A DNA stretch of 61,642 nucleotides, from positions 1 through 61,642 of the IMG/VR virus record IMGVR_UViG_3300034072_001227; one strand, given 5' to 3'. Below are positions 1 through 7,145 of the stretch, piece after piece. The DNA comes from a virus. Numbering within the stretch: position 1 is the stretch's first letter; each line of letters starts with the position of its first letter. The notes under the pieces are model-generated. The model was not told the DNA's origin. It ran no database searches and was given only the letters and a program-made list of their open reading frames with translations. Both the position numbers and the translations under genes were made by a program.

Positions 1-127
1 CCCCATGGCGCGGCGCGCGTTGCGAGCGGCGGCCAGTTCCTTTTTGAACCATTTCACATATTTGGCCGCATAGGTTTTCAGGCGCTTGGCCGCGCCATCA
101 TAGGCCGCCTTGGCTTCGCGATAGGGC
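1..127. repeat. Terminal direct repeat, left copy
   Basis: These 127 bases are identical to positions 61516-61642. A gene interrupted at position 1 is completed in frame across the join. The repeat therefore marks a circular or circularly permuted molecule of 61,515 bp. Exactly 127 bp is a common assembler k-mer length, so the repeat is probably an assembly overlap and not a physical terminal repeat. Confidence 0.95.
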
Positions 128-447
128 ATCGCGAATTTGATATGATCGGGCGTCAATCCCATGGGGCCCGAACCTATGCCCGGGATCAGGCGGAAGGCGT
201 CGCTTGCCGTCTGCGCGCTGGCCTGCAGCGCTTCATAGTGCGCGGTGCAGATGGCGAAGCAATCGACCGCGACAACGTCAAGCCATGCGTGGCCATATGC
301 CGGGCTATTGCGCAAGGCGCGCAGATTGTGACCGTTGGGGAAATGGGTGTCAGTGCCCTTGCCCCATGCGATGCCAAGGGCATCCTTCCATGCCGGGCCA
401 TGGGCGGCAATGAAGGCGCTAAGCGTGGCGTTGGTTTCGGTGTCCAT
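1..447 (-). CDS. Hypothetical protein, split by the window edge
   Basis: The minus-strand frame opens with ATG at 447, preceded by a GAGG ribosome-binding site, and is open to base 1. Across the circular join it adds Ser-Leu and a TGA at 61507-61509, giving an intact 151-residue protein. The C-terminal third is rich in Lys, Arg and Ala with aromatic residues (KYVKWFKK) and is probably helical and basic. I do not recognise the family. It lies two bases upstream of the next gene of the right-arm operon (start 61505), so it is co-transcribed with it. A smaller open frame inside it on the same strand (186-410) is a shadow. Confidence 0.7.
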   Translation of the reverse strand, partial: MDTETNATLSAFIAAHGPAWKDALGIAWGKGTDTHFPNGHNLRALRNSPAYGHAWLDVVAVDCFAICTAHYEALQASAQTASDAFRLIPGIGSGPMGLTPDHIKFAMPYREAKAAYDGAAKRLKTYAAKYVKWFKKELAAARNARRAMG

Positions 448-448
448 T

Positions 449-709
449 TCAGCGGCCCTCGACTTCACAAGCCGTGCGGCGCATATCCCACATTGCATCT
501 AGGCAATCGGCCTTGCTCATGCCGCTATCAATGATGAAGTCATGCACGGAACCATCGGGATAGGTCACGTTATGCACAAGCTGATAGGTGTCACTATCCT
601 TGCGGACAGGCGCGCTATCGGCTTCGCTAATCTGCCATGCGACGGTCGCGCCAAGCGCGCCGACAATGGCAAGCAAGCCGATATCAAAGATACGGTTGAT
701 ATTGGCCAT
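449..709 (-). CDS. Small membrane protein, unknown
   Basis: Codes for 86 residues. Residues 8-26 form one hydrophobic segment (IGLLAIVGALGATVAW) behind a short N-terminus, followed by a soluble tail with two Cys, so it looks like a type II or N-terminally anchored inner-membrane protein. ATG at 709 follows GAGGG at a good distance and one base after the upstream gene's stop. It ends one base before the next gene's start. The family is not recognised. Confidence 0.65.
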   Translation of the reverse strand: MANINRIFDIGLLAIVGALGATVAWQISEADSAPVRKDSDTYQLVHNVTYPDGSVHDFIIDSGMSKADCLDAMWDMRRTACEVEGR

Positions 710-710
710 G

Positions 711-824
711 TTAGCAGCCCTCCAGCACGGCCGAAATAACGGCGGCGATAATGGGCAGGCCGATCAACAGGCCAATCATGGCGATGTCGTCAAATCGGGA
801 CCATTTGTGGCCATAGTTGCGCAT
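711..824 (-). CDS. 37-residue membrane miniprotein
   Basis: Codes for 37 residues. ATG at 824 lies 8 bases after GGAAGGAAAA, the conserved leader motif of this arm. Residues 16-34 form one hydrophobic helix (IGLLIGLPIIAAVISAVL) after a charged N-terminus. A longer in-frame start at 938 exists, but it would translate through the leader and hairpins, has no ribosome-binding site, and was not used. It is the first gene of the leftward transcript that runs through the circular join. Function unknown. Confidence 0.55.
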   Translation of the reverse strand: MRNYGHKWSRFDDIAMIGLLIGLPIIAAVISAVLEGC

Positions 825-938
825 TGGGCTTTTCCTTCCATCTGGCGACTGTTCCGCGTCGCCGTTTGCAGGCCCTATCTGCGCCAGTTTTTGTTGGGGC
901 GCAAGGGGCAGAAAGCATTTTTCTGCATATTTATTCAT

Positions 939-960
939 ATGCTGGGCTGAAACCCAGCAT
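939..960. other. Perfect 8-bp stem-loop in leader
   Basis: ATGCTGGG, loop CTGAAA, then CCCAGCAT. There is no U-run on the leftward side, so it looks like a leader or stabilising hairpin and not an intrinsic terminator. Confidence 0.6.
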
Positions 961-1031
961 TTCCGGGCATGGCATGCCGAAATTTGTTGCGGCCCTTCGC
1001 TCTAAGACAATGCCAAGGGCGCCTATATGGC

Positions 1032-1121
1032 CGCGCCAGGTCGACCAGCTCGCAATCTGACACTGCGCGCCAGGTCGACGCGCCTAGCGCCATGATCGGC
1101 GCTCTAAGCGCCTAGCGCGCC
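1032..1121. repeat. Cluster of direct repeats and palindromes
   Basis: Two copies of CGCGCCAGGTCGAC begin 34 bp apart (1032 and 1066). They are followed by CGCCTAGCGCC (1081), the palindrome GGCGCT-CTA-AGCGCC (1098-1112) and GCGCCTAGCGCGCC (1108-1121). The density suggests protein-binding sites, either an operator or iterons. Confidence 0.5.
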
Positions 1122-1448
1122 ATATGCAGCACGATGGCCAGCCTTGCCCCATCGCCATGCCTCTTGCCGTCTGGTCGCGCTCTATCGCGCTTGCATCGCC
1201 TTGCCTGCCATCTGGCCAGCCCGCAGCGCGTCGTCGGGATCGATCGCCGCGGCGCATCGTCGGCGGCCCTACCCCCCCCCGTCGCGGGTCCTTCCCTGAA
1301 TGTTGCTGAGTAGGAGCGGTGTTGGACCGCTAAAGGCGCGAGGCTCTAGAAAATTTCGACATCCCAAACACGAAACGGACCTGCGCGGATCGTTATTTTT
1401 GCTGTAATTGAAGGACACGGGGGATTCTTCGCGAGGAGCCGATAAACT

Positions 1449-1481
1449 AAAAAAAATCCCCCCGGCATGCAGGCCGAGGGG
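1449..1481 (-). terminator. Intrinsic terminator of the left-arm operon
   Basis: Read leftward it is a 9-bp stem (CCCCTCGGC pairing with GCCGGGGGG, one G-U) closed by a short loop, followed by A and eight T. It lies about 60 bp past the end of the gene at 1540-1962 and closes the leftward operon that starts near 13.4 kb. Confidence 0.85.
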
Positions 1482-1539
1482 AAGGTCAGGGTTGCCTTGC
1501 CGGCGGGGCGCGCCGGCCGCATGGAGATATCAGCTTAGG

Positions 1540-1962
1540 TCAGAGGAAGCGAGGATCCTTTGCCGATATGAACAGGTCAGCGGGAAGGATGATATGCGTC
1601 TTGTCAAAGCCACCCCCCAAGCTAGTTACTCCCTCAATCTTGGATCCAATTTTCCTGATGACAACCGGGATATATGCGGTGTCTCCGACCTCGAACTTCG
1701 TCGATTTCATATCTTCTGCGAGCGCGGTGAAGCGCTCGTTCACCTTATCCATGGCCCGAGCAAGCGGAGATGCCGGTTCCAGATCCGCCGTCGGCCGGAC
1801 ATCGCAATACTGGACCAGCGGGACGAAAGGCTCCGCGGTGATGAAATGGCGCTCGTTGGGCGTGCCGACCTCGGTGATGTCCACCAGCATCTTCACGCCA
1901 TGCTTGCGCGCGGCTACCGCGGCATGATCGATCGCATCGGTCAGATTGAGCTGCTTGCTCAT
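1540..1962 (-). CDS. Hypothetical protein, last gene of left operon
   Basis: Codes for 140 residues. AGGAG sits 7 bases before ATG at 1962. An ATG at 1968 is too close to that site, and longer frames upstream run through non-coding sequence. The protein is acidic and mixed helix/strand, with a conserved-looking middle (DITEVGTPNERHFITAEPF) and no signal peptide or membrane segment. It is the most distal gene before the terminator at 1449-1481. No family recognised. Confidence 0.65.
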   Translation of the reverse strand: MSKQLNLTDAIDHAAVAARKHGVKMLVDITEVGTPNERHFITAEPFVPLVQYCDVRPTADLEPASPLARAMDKVNERFTALAEDMKSTKFEVGDTAYIPVVIRKIGSKIEGVTSLGGGFDKTHIILPADLFISAKDPRFL

Positions 1963-2023
1963 ATTCATTCTCCTGCCGGCGCTTGGCCCTTGATCCCGCG
2001 GCCGGCGCGCGGGTGGGGATTGG

Positions 2024-2314
2024 TCACGATGCTGCTGAGGGATTAAGCCGGCATGCGGGGATGAAGCGGTGCCCCTCGATCGGAGCGACAAGCGCCATCC
2101 CTTCTGGCGTCACCTCGATCGCCCGTGCTCGATTGCGCAGAATGCGGATAGCCCCGCGCGACTCCAGGCCGCCGATAAGGCGCTGCAAACCACTCTCGCT
2201 TGCCAATCCCAGATGATCGCTCATCTCTTTGCGGCTGGGGCAGATGTCGCCTTGGCGCTGGAGCGTCGCCAAAAATGTAAGCAGGTCCTTCTGCCTCTGT
2301 GTCAGGCTAAACAT
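2024..2314 (-). CDS. LexA-type winged-helix DNA-binding protein without peptidase domain
   Basis: Codes for 96 residues. Residues 1-66 match the LexA N-terminal domain pattern: LTxRQKDLLTFL helix, PSRKEMSDHLGL recognition-helix region, then LESRGAIRIL and a wing (RARAIEV). The LexA self-cleavage domain with its Ser-Lys dyad is absent, so this cannot be a RecA-inactivated repressor in the usual way. It probably binds DNA to regulate phage or host SOS-type promoters (inference). The start overlaps the upstream stop by one base (TGATG). Confidence 0.75.
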   Translation of the reverse strand: MFSLTQRQKDLLTFLATLQRQGDICPSRKEMSDHLGLASESGLQRLIGGLESRGAIRILRNRARAIEVTPEGMALVAPIEGHRFIPACRLNPSAAS

Positions 2315-2628
2315 CAGATCAACCTCCCGATCGCAGCATCCTCATCGAACTCATCGCCCGGCTCGATGCCGATATCGCGAAGGCACTCCCCGCACGGCTT
2401 GCACCCTGGCACAACCTCATAGCAGGGCGGGTCTCCGACATCGGCGCATCGGTCCTGGCAGGCGCTCTTGAGCCTGGTGTCGTCGAAGGTGGGCATCGCC
2501 ATGGCGGTTCTCCGGTATGAGGCGGGGGTTTCGATAAAGGTCATCTGGTAGGCGCCGGGCCAGCCCTGCAGGCGCTCGGGCAGCGCATCGCCTTCCCGGC
2601 ATTCGCGGCAGGCGCAGCGGCGGGTCAC
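2314..2628 (-). CDS. Cys-rich small protein, unknown
   Basis: Codes for 104 residues with many Cys arranged in pairs: CACREC near the N-terminus, CQDRC and CYEVVPGCKPCGEC in the middle. This suggests one or two zinc knuckles. It overlaps its upstream neighbour by four bases (ATGA) and the LexA-like gene by one, so translation is probably coupled. Internal ATGs at about residues 29, 43 and 45 are possible alternative starts. Function unknown. Confidence 0.55.
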   Translation of the reverse strand: MTRRCACRECREGDALPERLQGWPGAYQMTFIETPASYRRTAMAMPTFDDTRLKSACQDRCADVGDPPCYEVVPGCKPCGECLRDIGIEPGDEFDEDAAIGRLI

Positions 2629-3119
2629 AGGAGACCGACGTTCATGCCAACGGCAGGCTGAGCCGCCGGGAATCGATCGGGGGCAAGCTGCATGGCAAGG
2701 AAGCCCCTCTTCGCGCTACGCCCAACGGGGCGGAAGCCAGCCAGGAAGAACGTCCATCCCGGGGTAGCCTTGTCCCTGACCAGATCCTCATTGATGAACG
2801 TCACCATGCCCATCGGCGGCGGGTCGCCGTAGAAGCTCCTGGTCGCGGCGACCGCCTGCCGAATGAGCTTATGGCTCCGGGGAAAGCCCTCGTTTCGGTA
2901 GATCGAGCACATCCACGCGCCGGCCCATTCGTGCTTGGTGAACTCAGCCTTCGGCCACGAAGTGCCCCAGACCGCACGCTGGTCGCGATCCTCGGCGTAG
3001 AGAACCATGCAGCTCCCGCTCGGCATGAACTGAGGGCTTCCGACCTTCTGCCGGCTGTAATGCCGATCCGCCAACTCCCGCGCGGGGCCATAATAGCGAT
3101 GGACCTGCCGCCAGATCAT
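2625..3119 (-). CDS. Conserved phage/bacterial protein, possible GNAT-like fold
   Basis: Codes for 164 residues. The pattern HYSRQKVGSPQF, SGSCMVLY, AVWGTSW, EWAGAWMCSIYRNEG, LIRQAVAATR, MGMVTFI and PGWTFFLAGF resembles a family common in actinobacteria and phages that I recall as acetyltransferase-like (the SYRNEG/LIRQAV part looks like the acetyl-CoA-binding turn and helix). The catalytic assignment is an inference. It overlaps both neighbours by four bases (ATGA). Confidence 0.55.
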   Translation of the reverse strand: MIWRQVHRYYGPARELADRHYSRQKVGSPQFMPSGSCMVLYAEDRDQRAVWGTSWPKAEFTKHEWAGAWMCSIYRNEGFPRSHKLIRQAVAATRSFYGDPPPMGMVTFINEDLVRDKATPGWTFFLAGFRPVGRSAKRGFLAMQLAPDRFPAAQPAVGMNVGLL

Positions 3120-4012
3120 CGCCGTTCCTCCGCCCTCTCAGACGCTTCCCGCGCTGACTTGGCCTTGTGGTGCGTCGGGCAGAGCAGCCAGAGGTTGTCC
3201 AGCCCGAACATGGCGCGCTGATCCTCGATGCTGTCGAACTCCCACCGGCGCCAGAGCGGCATGATGTGGTCGACCTCCAGCTTCTGGCTCCACGCGATGA
3301 GCCAGATCTTGTCGCTGCGGTAGCCTTGCGGCACCCACTTCCCGCCCCCTGGCCCGCATATAGCGCACCCCGGGCCGTCACGCTTCATGATCTCGGTCGC
3401 CTGTATGTCGCGGTCCATGTGGAGCACATAGGCGAAATAGCAATCGGTCGCGTCACCCTGCTCGAGGCGGTGCCAAGTGCGGCGATTGGAGCGGTTGCCG
3501 GCGTTCTTGCCCTTGTGGTCAAGGATCTCATCACCGCACCAGCGGCACCAGCCCGGGCCTGTGCGCGCATCAGGAAAGACCGGGAAGGGGAAATGGCGCG
3601 GATCAGCGTTCTTGCGCGCGAGGTCGAGCACCTGCCAGTTGCTGGAATTGACCGGCTCGAAGACGCAGATGTGCGGCCAGTCCGCCCAATCGACCCCCTC
3701 CGGTCGCTTCTTGCCGTTGCGATCGAGGCCTTCGGGCTCACACGCCTTGGAGCAGAAGATCCGCACAGCCGCGCCGGCCTCGAGCGCCGATCGGGGGCCG
3801 AACCAGCGCCACTCGTTATCGACGTCCTTCCAGGCGTTGGTCGACGACGGCCAGGCCGACACCGCGCCGCAGGTCTCGCAGGTATATTCGAGCGCTTCCT
3901 CCCAATGGACGGCCTTGGGCGCCTTCTTCTTCATCAGGCGATCGCGCTCTTCCTCGCCATGGGCCAGGACATAGGTGCGATTGCGGTAGTGAACCTTGAA
4001 CCACTGGCTCAC
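3116..4012 (-). CDS. HNH endonuclease
   Basis: Codes for 298 residues. The C-terminus is an HNH/treble-clef nuclease: CAIC, then LEVDHIMPLW, then FGLDNLWLLCPTHHKAKS, with D-H, N and H in the usual order and two CxxC-type knuckles. The N-terminal 200 residues are Trp- and Cys-rich (CETCG, WCRWCG) and may bind zinc and DNA. GTG at 4012 makes a GTGA overlap with the upstream stop; a longer frame to 4066 would run into the upstream gene. HNH genes in this position may serve packaging or restriction of host DNA, or may be homing elements. Nothing in the sequence decides which. Confidence 0.75.
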   Translation of the reverse strand: MSQWFKVHYRNRTYVLAHGEEERDRLMKKKAPKAVHWEEALEYTCETCGAVSAWPSSTNAWKDVDNEWRWFGPRSALEAGAAVRIFCSKACEPEGLDRNGKKRPEGVDWADWPHICVFEPVNSSNWQVLDLARKNADPRHFPFPVFPDARTGPGWCRWCGDEILDHKGKNAGNRSNRRTWHRLEQGDATDCYFAYVLHMDRDIQATEIMKRDGPGCAICGPGGGKWVPQGYRSDKIWLIAWSQKLEVDHIMPLWRRWEFDSIEDQRAMFGLDNLWLLCPTHHKAKSAREASERAEERR

Positions 4013-4254
4013 GCCCGCCTCACCAGCACTATGTCCCCGCCGCTCGGATACTTGTCCCACTTCCATTCCAGTTGCTCGCTCTTGTAGATGTGGCCTTCCC
4101 CGCGGCGGTGGCCATTGGGGGGAACGACGATTTCGCCTCTAGCGTCCCTTGGGGCGTTGGCGCGGAGGTAGATCTCCACGCCAACGTCGCCCTTCCAGGT
4201 GCGCTTTCCGCCGGTCCAGAGGCTCCACTCCGGCTTTTGCGCGCGTTCGGTCAT
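4009..4254 (-). CDS. Hypothetical protein
   Basis: Codes for 81 residues, Trp- and charge-rich (WSLWTGGKRTWKGD), with no membrane segment. It has four-base overlaps with both neighbours, so it is translationally coupled between the small membrane protein and the HNH gene. Not recognised. Confidence 0.6.
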   Translation of the reverse strand: MTERAQKPEWSLWTGGKRTWKGDVGVEIYLRANAPRDARGEIVVPPNGHRRGEGHIYKSEQLEWKWDKYPSGGDIVLVRRA

Positions 4255-4460
4255 TTCCGCAGCGGCGGGGGTGGCGGAACCTTCACATGGCTGCGCCGGA
4301 TCGCGGCCGCCGCCTGCTCAAGCGCTGCATCCTGCTTGCGCTTCGCCCTGACGGCCCGAACAGCGATCAGCGCGAGGGCGAAGGCCTGATAGCCAAGGTT
4401 GAGCGCCAGATAGGCAAGGATGACGCACAGCGCCCAAAAGGGAATGGTGACGGTCGCCAT
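4251..4460 (-). CDS. Small membrane protein beside the acyl carrier protein
   Basis: Codes for 69 residues from ATG at 4460; a TTG at 4466 overlapping the ACP stop is an alternative. Residues 5-33 are hydrophobic (VTIPFWALCVILAYLALNL and onward), followed by a basic helix and a proline run (PPPPP) near the C-terminus. It lies directly downstream of the ACP gene, so a link between ACP and membrane is conceivable but unproven. Confidence 0.6.
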   Translation of the reverse strand: MATVTIPFWALCVILAYLALNLGYQAFALALIAVRAVRAKRKQDAALEQAAAAIRRSHVKVPPPPPLRK

Positions 4461-4462
4461 GG

Positions 4463-4735
4463 TCAAAACGCGAGCCGGCCGATGATGTCGATCAAGTCGC
4501 CGACGGTGCGCGCCTTGGTGACGTCCTTGTCGGGGATCTCGATCGAATAGGTGTCCTCGATGCCCATGATGAGTTCGACATGATCCAAACTGTCGAGCGA
4601 GGGAACATCTTCCCGGATGTCGCTGGCCTCGGTCAGGGCCTCGACCTGCGCCCTGTCGGCGTGGATCTCAATCATGAGATCCTTGATGCGCTCGAGCGCC
4701 TTCTCACGCATCGGCGTGACGATTGGAGAGGTCAT
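4463..4735 (-). CDS. acpP-like: Acyl carrier protein-like protein
   Basis: Codes for 90 residues. The stretch SLDSLDHVELIMGIEDTY followed by EIPDKDVTKARTVGDLIDII reproduces the acyl carrier protein signature. Ser49 in the D-S-L-D motif is the expected 4'-phosphopantetheine site, and the length and acidic helices fit a single ACP domain. No acyltransferase, ketosynthase or phosphopantetheinyl transferase is visible in the genome, so it would depend on host Acp synthase and might divert host fatty acid or lipid A synthesis (inference). The ATGA overlap with the upstream gene shows it is an ordinary member of the operon. Confidence 0.85.
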   Translation of the reverse strand: MTSPIVTPMREKALERIKDLMIEIHADRAQVEALTEASDIREDVPSLDSLDHVELIMGIEDTYSIEIPDKDVTKARTVGDLIDIIGRLAF

Positions 4736-5022
4736 TTGCGGCGTTTCCTTCCTATTTTGCGCACGAAGCGCGGTTTGAAGCTCGGCTGGGACCGGAAAAC
4801 GGTCAAATTGCCGTCGTGGGAGGCCAAAACCATGTCCCGGGGCGGTCTGTGCCCTTCCAGCGCCCCTTGGGCCTCCTGTGCCTTCTCCGCCGCCTCAGCG
4901 GCAAGTTTCGCGCATTTGGGGCACTGCTGGCCCGGTTCCGGTGCCTTGAGACCATAATCGAAGTCGCAAATCGGGCACCGGAACCATGGTTTTGGGACGA
5001 TTTTACGCGGTTTCCGGGCCAT
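4732..5022 (-). CDS. Small zinc-ribbon protein
   Basis: Codes for 96 residues from ATG at 5022. The N-terminus is very basic (ARKPRKIVPKP). A CPIC...CPKC pair separated by about 17 residues makes a zinc ribbon, and an Ala/Glu-rich helix and a basic C-terminus (RKIGRKRRK) follow. It overlaps the end of the upstream gene by 20 bases in another frame. The longer frame to 5220 on the same strand is a shadow of that gene. A nucleic-acid-binding role is likely by composition only. Confidence 0.55.
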   Translation of the reverse strand: MARKPRKIVPKPWFRCPICDFDYGLKAPEPGQQCPKCAKLAAEAAEKAQEAQGALEGHRPPRDMVLASHDGNLTVFRSQPSFKPRFVRKIGRKRRK

Positions 5023-5458
5023 TTTCGGCCGTTTCCGCCTCGTTTTCAGCCGTTTCCGGCCCCCAGGAGACGAATTTCTGGAACCACGCGAGATCCTTGG
5101 GCACATCGCAGACCTTGCCGTCGGGCGTATAGCCGAACAGGTAGCTCTTGCCCGCCGTGCTCTCGGCATCGGTCTGGAAGCCGCGGAACTTCCACCAGGG
5201 CGCGTCCTGGGCCGGGTCATTGTGGCAGGCGACCGCGATAATCACGCCGCCGTTGATCTCGCTGGCGTTCTTCGGGCAGGGATGCACGGTCCCGTCGGCG
5301 TGGACATGGAGAAGGCCCTTCGCCGTCACCTTGCTCTGGGGCAAGCCCAGCAGCCGGGGCATCATCATCGTCGGCTTGCCGGCCGGCACCTTCGCCGCCT
5401 CCGCCCAGATGCGCTTTCGCGCCGGGTCGATGCCGATCACGTTACCAATCTTCGCCAT
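5003..5458 (-). CDS. Hypothetical protein with repetitive C-terminus
   Basis: Codes for 151 residues. AAGGA lies 8 bases before ATG at 5458. The N-terminal two thirds look globular (HVHADGTVHPCPKNASEINGGVII, WWKFRGFQTDAES), and the C-terminus is an ETAEN repeat arising from a short tandem DNA repeat. Not recognised. The repeat encodes acidic residues in this frame and basic ones in the overlapping zinc-ribbon gene. Confidence 0.6.
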   Translation of the reverse strand: MAKIGNVIGIDPARKRIWAEAAKVPAGKPTMMMPRLLGLPQSKVTAKGLLHVHADGTVHPCPKNASEINGGVIIAVACHNDPAQDAPWWKFRGFQTDAESTAGKSYLFGYTPDGKVCDVPKDLAWFQKFVSWGPETAENEAETAENGPETA

Positions 5459-5485
5459 TATTTCCGTCCTTTCGTGGAGTGAAGG

Positions 5486-6154
5486 TTAATTGCCGCCAGG
5501 TCGCGGCATAGGCGCCTCGCAATGGAAGCAGTTGTTCGGCCCGCTCTCCATGCTGGTGTCGACCTGGTGCTGGCCGTTGGGGCTGGACGGGCAGACCCGG
5601 GGCTTCGTGGGAACCGGCTTGATCGTCTCCAGCGCGCTCTCCACCGCCTCGATCACCTCGGAGCACATGATTTCCGGGTCATCGACCGCGACATGCCAGA
5701 CATTGGCCGGCGTCTGCTCGATCGCCAGCAGCAGGGTGTGCGCCTGCTCGAGCGCCCGCGCCGGCTTCTCCATGCCGTCGACGAACTCCACGCCTGCCCG
5801 GCCATTCCAGAGCTTGAGCAAGTCTTCCTCGCTCTCATCGTGGATATGCAGGCCGCAATTGGCGCAGAAGATCGAATAGCCCACCGTGTAGGCGCCAGCG
5901 GGACGCCCGCCCTCGACAGGGTAATGCTCCAGCGTTTCCTGCATGACCACGGGGTGGTTATCGAGCGGGCAGGGCTTGAGAACTACGTCCTTGACCTCGG
6001 GAGCCGTGACCAGGGCGAGAAGGGCGGCCTTTGCCGCGGTATATTCGGCGCCAGCGGATTTAACGCCGCCGGTGCCAGCGTCACTTTCAAAGCCCCAGTC
6101 TTGCGCGGCCCTATCGAAGCGCTCGATCGCTGACATAATCGCATCACTGGCCAT
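5486..6154 (-). CDS. Lar-like (restriction-alleviation family) domain protein
   Basis: Codes for 222 residues. Residues about 58-118 follow the Lar/zinc-knuckle layout: LKPCP, a beta segment, FCANCG, then an acidic helix ending in LWNGRA. In the family the first knuckle is usually CPxCG; here it reads CPLDNHP, so one Cys is lost and His may substitute. N-terminal helix and C-terminal extension (a second CFHCE motif) are extra. The name rests on layout only; many Lar-like proteins have no tested function. GAAGGGA precedes the ATG. Confidence 0.55.
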   Translation of the reverse strand: MASDAIMSAIERFDRAAQDWGFESDAGTGGVKSAGAEYTAAKAALLALVTAPEVKDVVLKPCPLDNHPVVMQETLEHYPVEGGRPAGAYTVGYSIFCANCGLHIHDESEEDLLKLWNGRAGVEFVDGMEKPARALEQAHTLLLAIEQTPANVWHVAVDDPEIMCSEVIEAVESALETIKPVPTKPRVCPSSPNGQHQVDTSMESGPNNCFHCEAPMPRPGGN

Positions 6155-7145
6155 TTTCTGATCCCTTCTCAGTCGTTAAGGATTGCTTGATGGGTGCGTC
6201 GATGGCTTGGCGAACGGCGGCGGCCTGCTCGACAATGGCGCATTCATCGCCGTGTTCGTCGGCCGTCTCGATCAAGTCCAACAGCTTGCGCATTTCGGCA
6301 TCAGCGGCAGGCGTGACGATCATGGGGGCACATGTGCAATCCGCGCGAGGCCGTTGCATCGCTTCGCAATCGTCGGCGTGATAGGTGCGCGCCTCCCCCT
6401 CGCCGTCGACCGCCTGCCCGCGAGATTGGGGCGGGTGGGCGAGGGCGGATTGCACTGCTCGCAGGCCGTCTGACTGGAAGAAGCGATCAATACGGGATTC
6501 GTAATTGCGCAGGCGGCGTTTCATTGACTCGGTTGTTTCGAGCGCTTCCGCCATGTCGCTGTCGCACTCGGCGCACGAACCATCCCCTTCGTCACAATCG
6601 CCCCACCGTTGACAGCGGGCCTTGCACGCCTTCATTCGCTCGGCGTGCTGGCTGTCTTCGGTCCCCTGCCACTGAACTGCATCGCCCTTTCCAAGATCGG
6701 CCAGGGCGGCTTTGAAAGATGCTTTGACCTCCCCCGCGTCGAACTCTTGGCCGAGACGCTGGAGGGTGGGGAGAGGGGCGGGAACGTCTGCCTCGGGCGT
6801 GACGACAAGACGGCCGACCGACGCCAGCACCAGTCGCAAGCAATCCGCCACCTCAAGATCAACGGCTGGCAGCTTATCGGCCGCTGGGCCAGCGAAGCAG
6901 TCGGCGGCCGGATAGAAAAATCGCTGCCACGCCAATTCCGCGCGATCCAACAGGGCGGTGGCCACCCCCTCCCCGGCCTGCGCTTTTTCGAGGGCGGCGA
7001 GGGCGGATGCGGCGCGGCGATAGTCTCCGATCAGCAGCCGGAACTTGGCCCATTCTTCGCCGTCTTCATTTGGGTCGATTTGCTCGCAACACGCTGCGAA
7101 CGGCCTCAGCGCGTCGATCGCCGCCTTCATCAGGTCATTGGTCAT
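6144..7145 (-). CDS. Hypothetical protein with Cys-rich centre
   Basis: Codes for 333 residues from ATG at 7145, preceded by GAAGGAACC; a TTG 15 bases upstream is less likely. The protein is helical and Ala/Glu-rich. A central Cys cluster (CKARCQRWGDC, CAECDSD) and CTC near the C-terminus suggest a metal site. It overlaps both neighbours by 11 bases. Not recognised. Confidence 0.6.
   Translation of the reverse strand: MTNDLMKAAIDALRPFAACCEQIDPNEDGEEWAKFRLLIGDYRRAASALAALEKAQAGEGVATALLDRAELAWQRFFYPAADCFAGPAADKLPAVDLEVADCLRLVLASVGRLVVTPEADVPAPLPTLQRLGQEFDAGEVKASFKAALADLGKGDAVQWQGTEDSQHAERMKACKARCQRWGDCDEGDGSCAECDSDMAEALETTESMKRRLRNYESRIDRFFQSDGLRAVQSALAHPPQSRGQAVDGEGEARTYHADDCEAMQRPRADCTCAPMIVTPAADAEMRKLLDLIETADEHGDECAIVEQAAAVRQAIDAPIKQSLTTEKGSENGQ

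Larger units (their letters stand above)
825..1448 (-). promoter_or_regulatory. Large non-coding control region of the right-arm operon
   Basis: About 620 bases without a convincing gene, upstream of the leftward genes at 824 and below. It holds a 6-bp stem (844-863) abutting the AGATGGAAGGA leader, a 7-bp inverted repeat with 5-nt loop (908-926), an 8-bp stem (939-960), two 14-bp direct repeats (1032-1045 and 1066-1079), a 15-bp palindrome (1098-1112), two CGCCTAGCG boxes (1081 and 1110), a run of nine C (about 1271-1279) and a 6-bp hairpin (1315-1331). AT-richer stretches at 1345-1365 and 1393-1415 are the likeliest promoter positions, but no clean -35/-10 pair was identified. Confidence 0.5.

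Noticed and set aside
711-938. Longer version of the 37-residue membrane protein
   Set aside because: It would translate a leader hairpin and the conserved AGATGGAAGGA site, and the upstream ATG has no ribosome-binding site.
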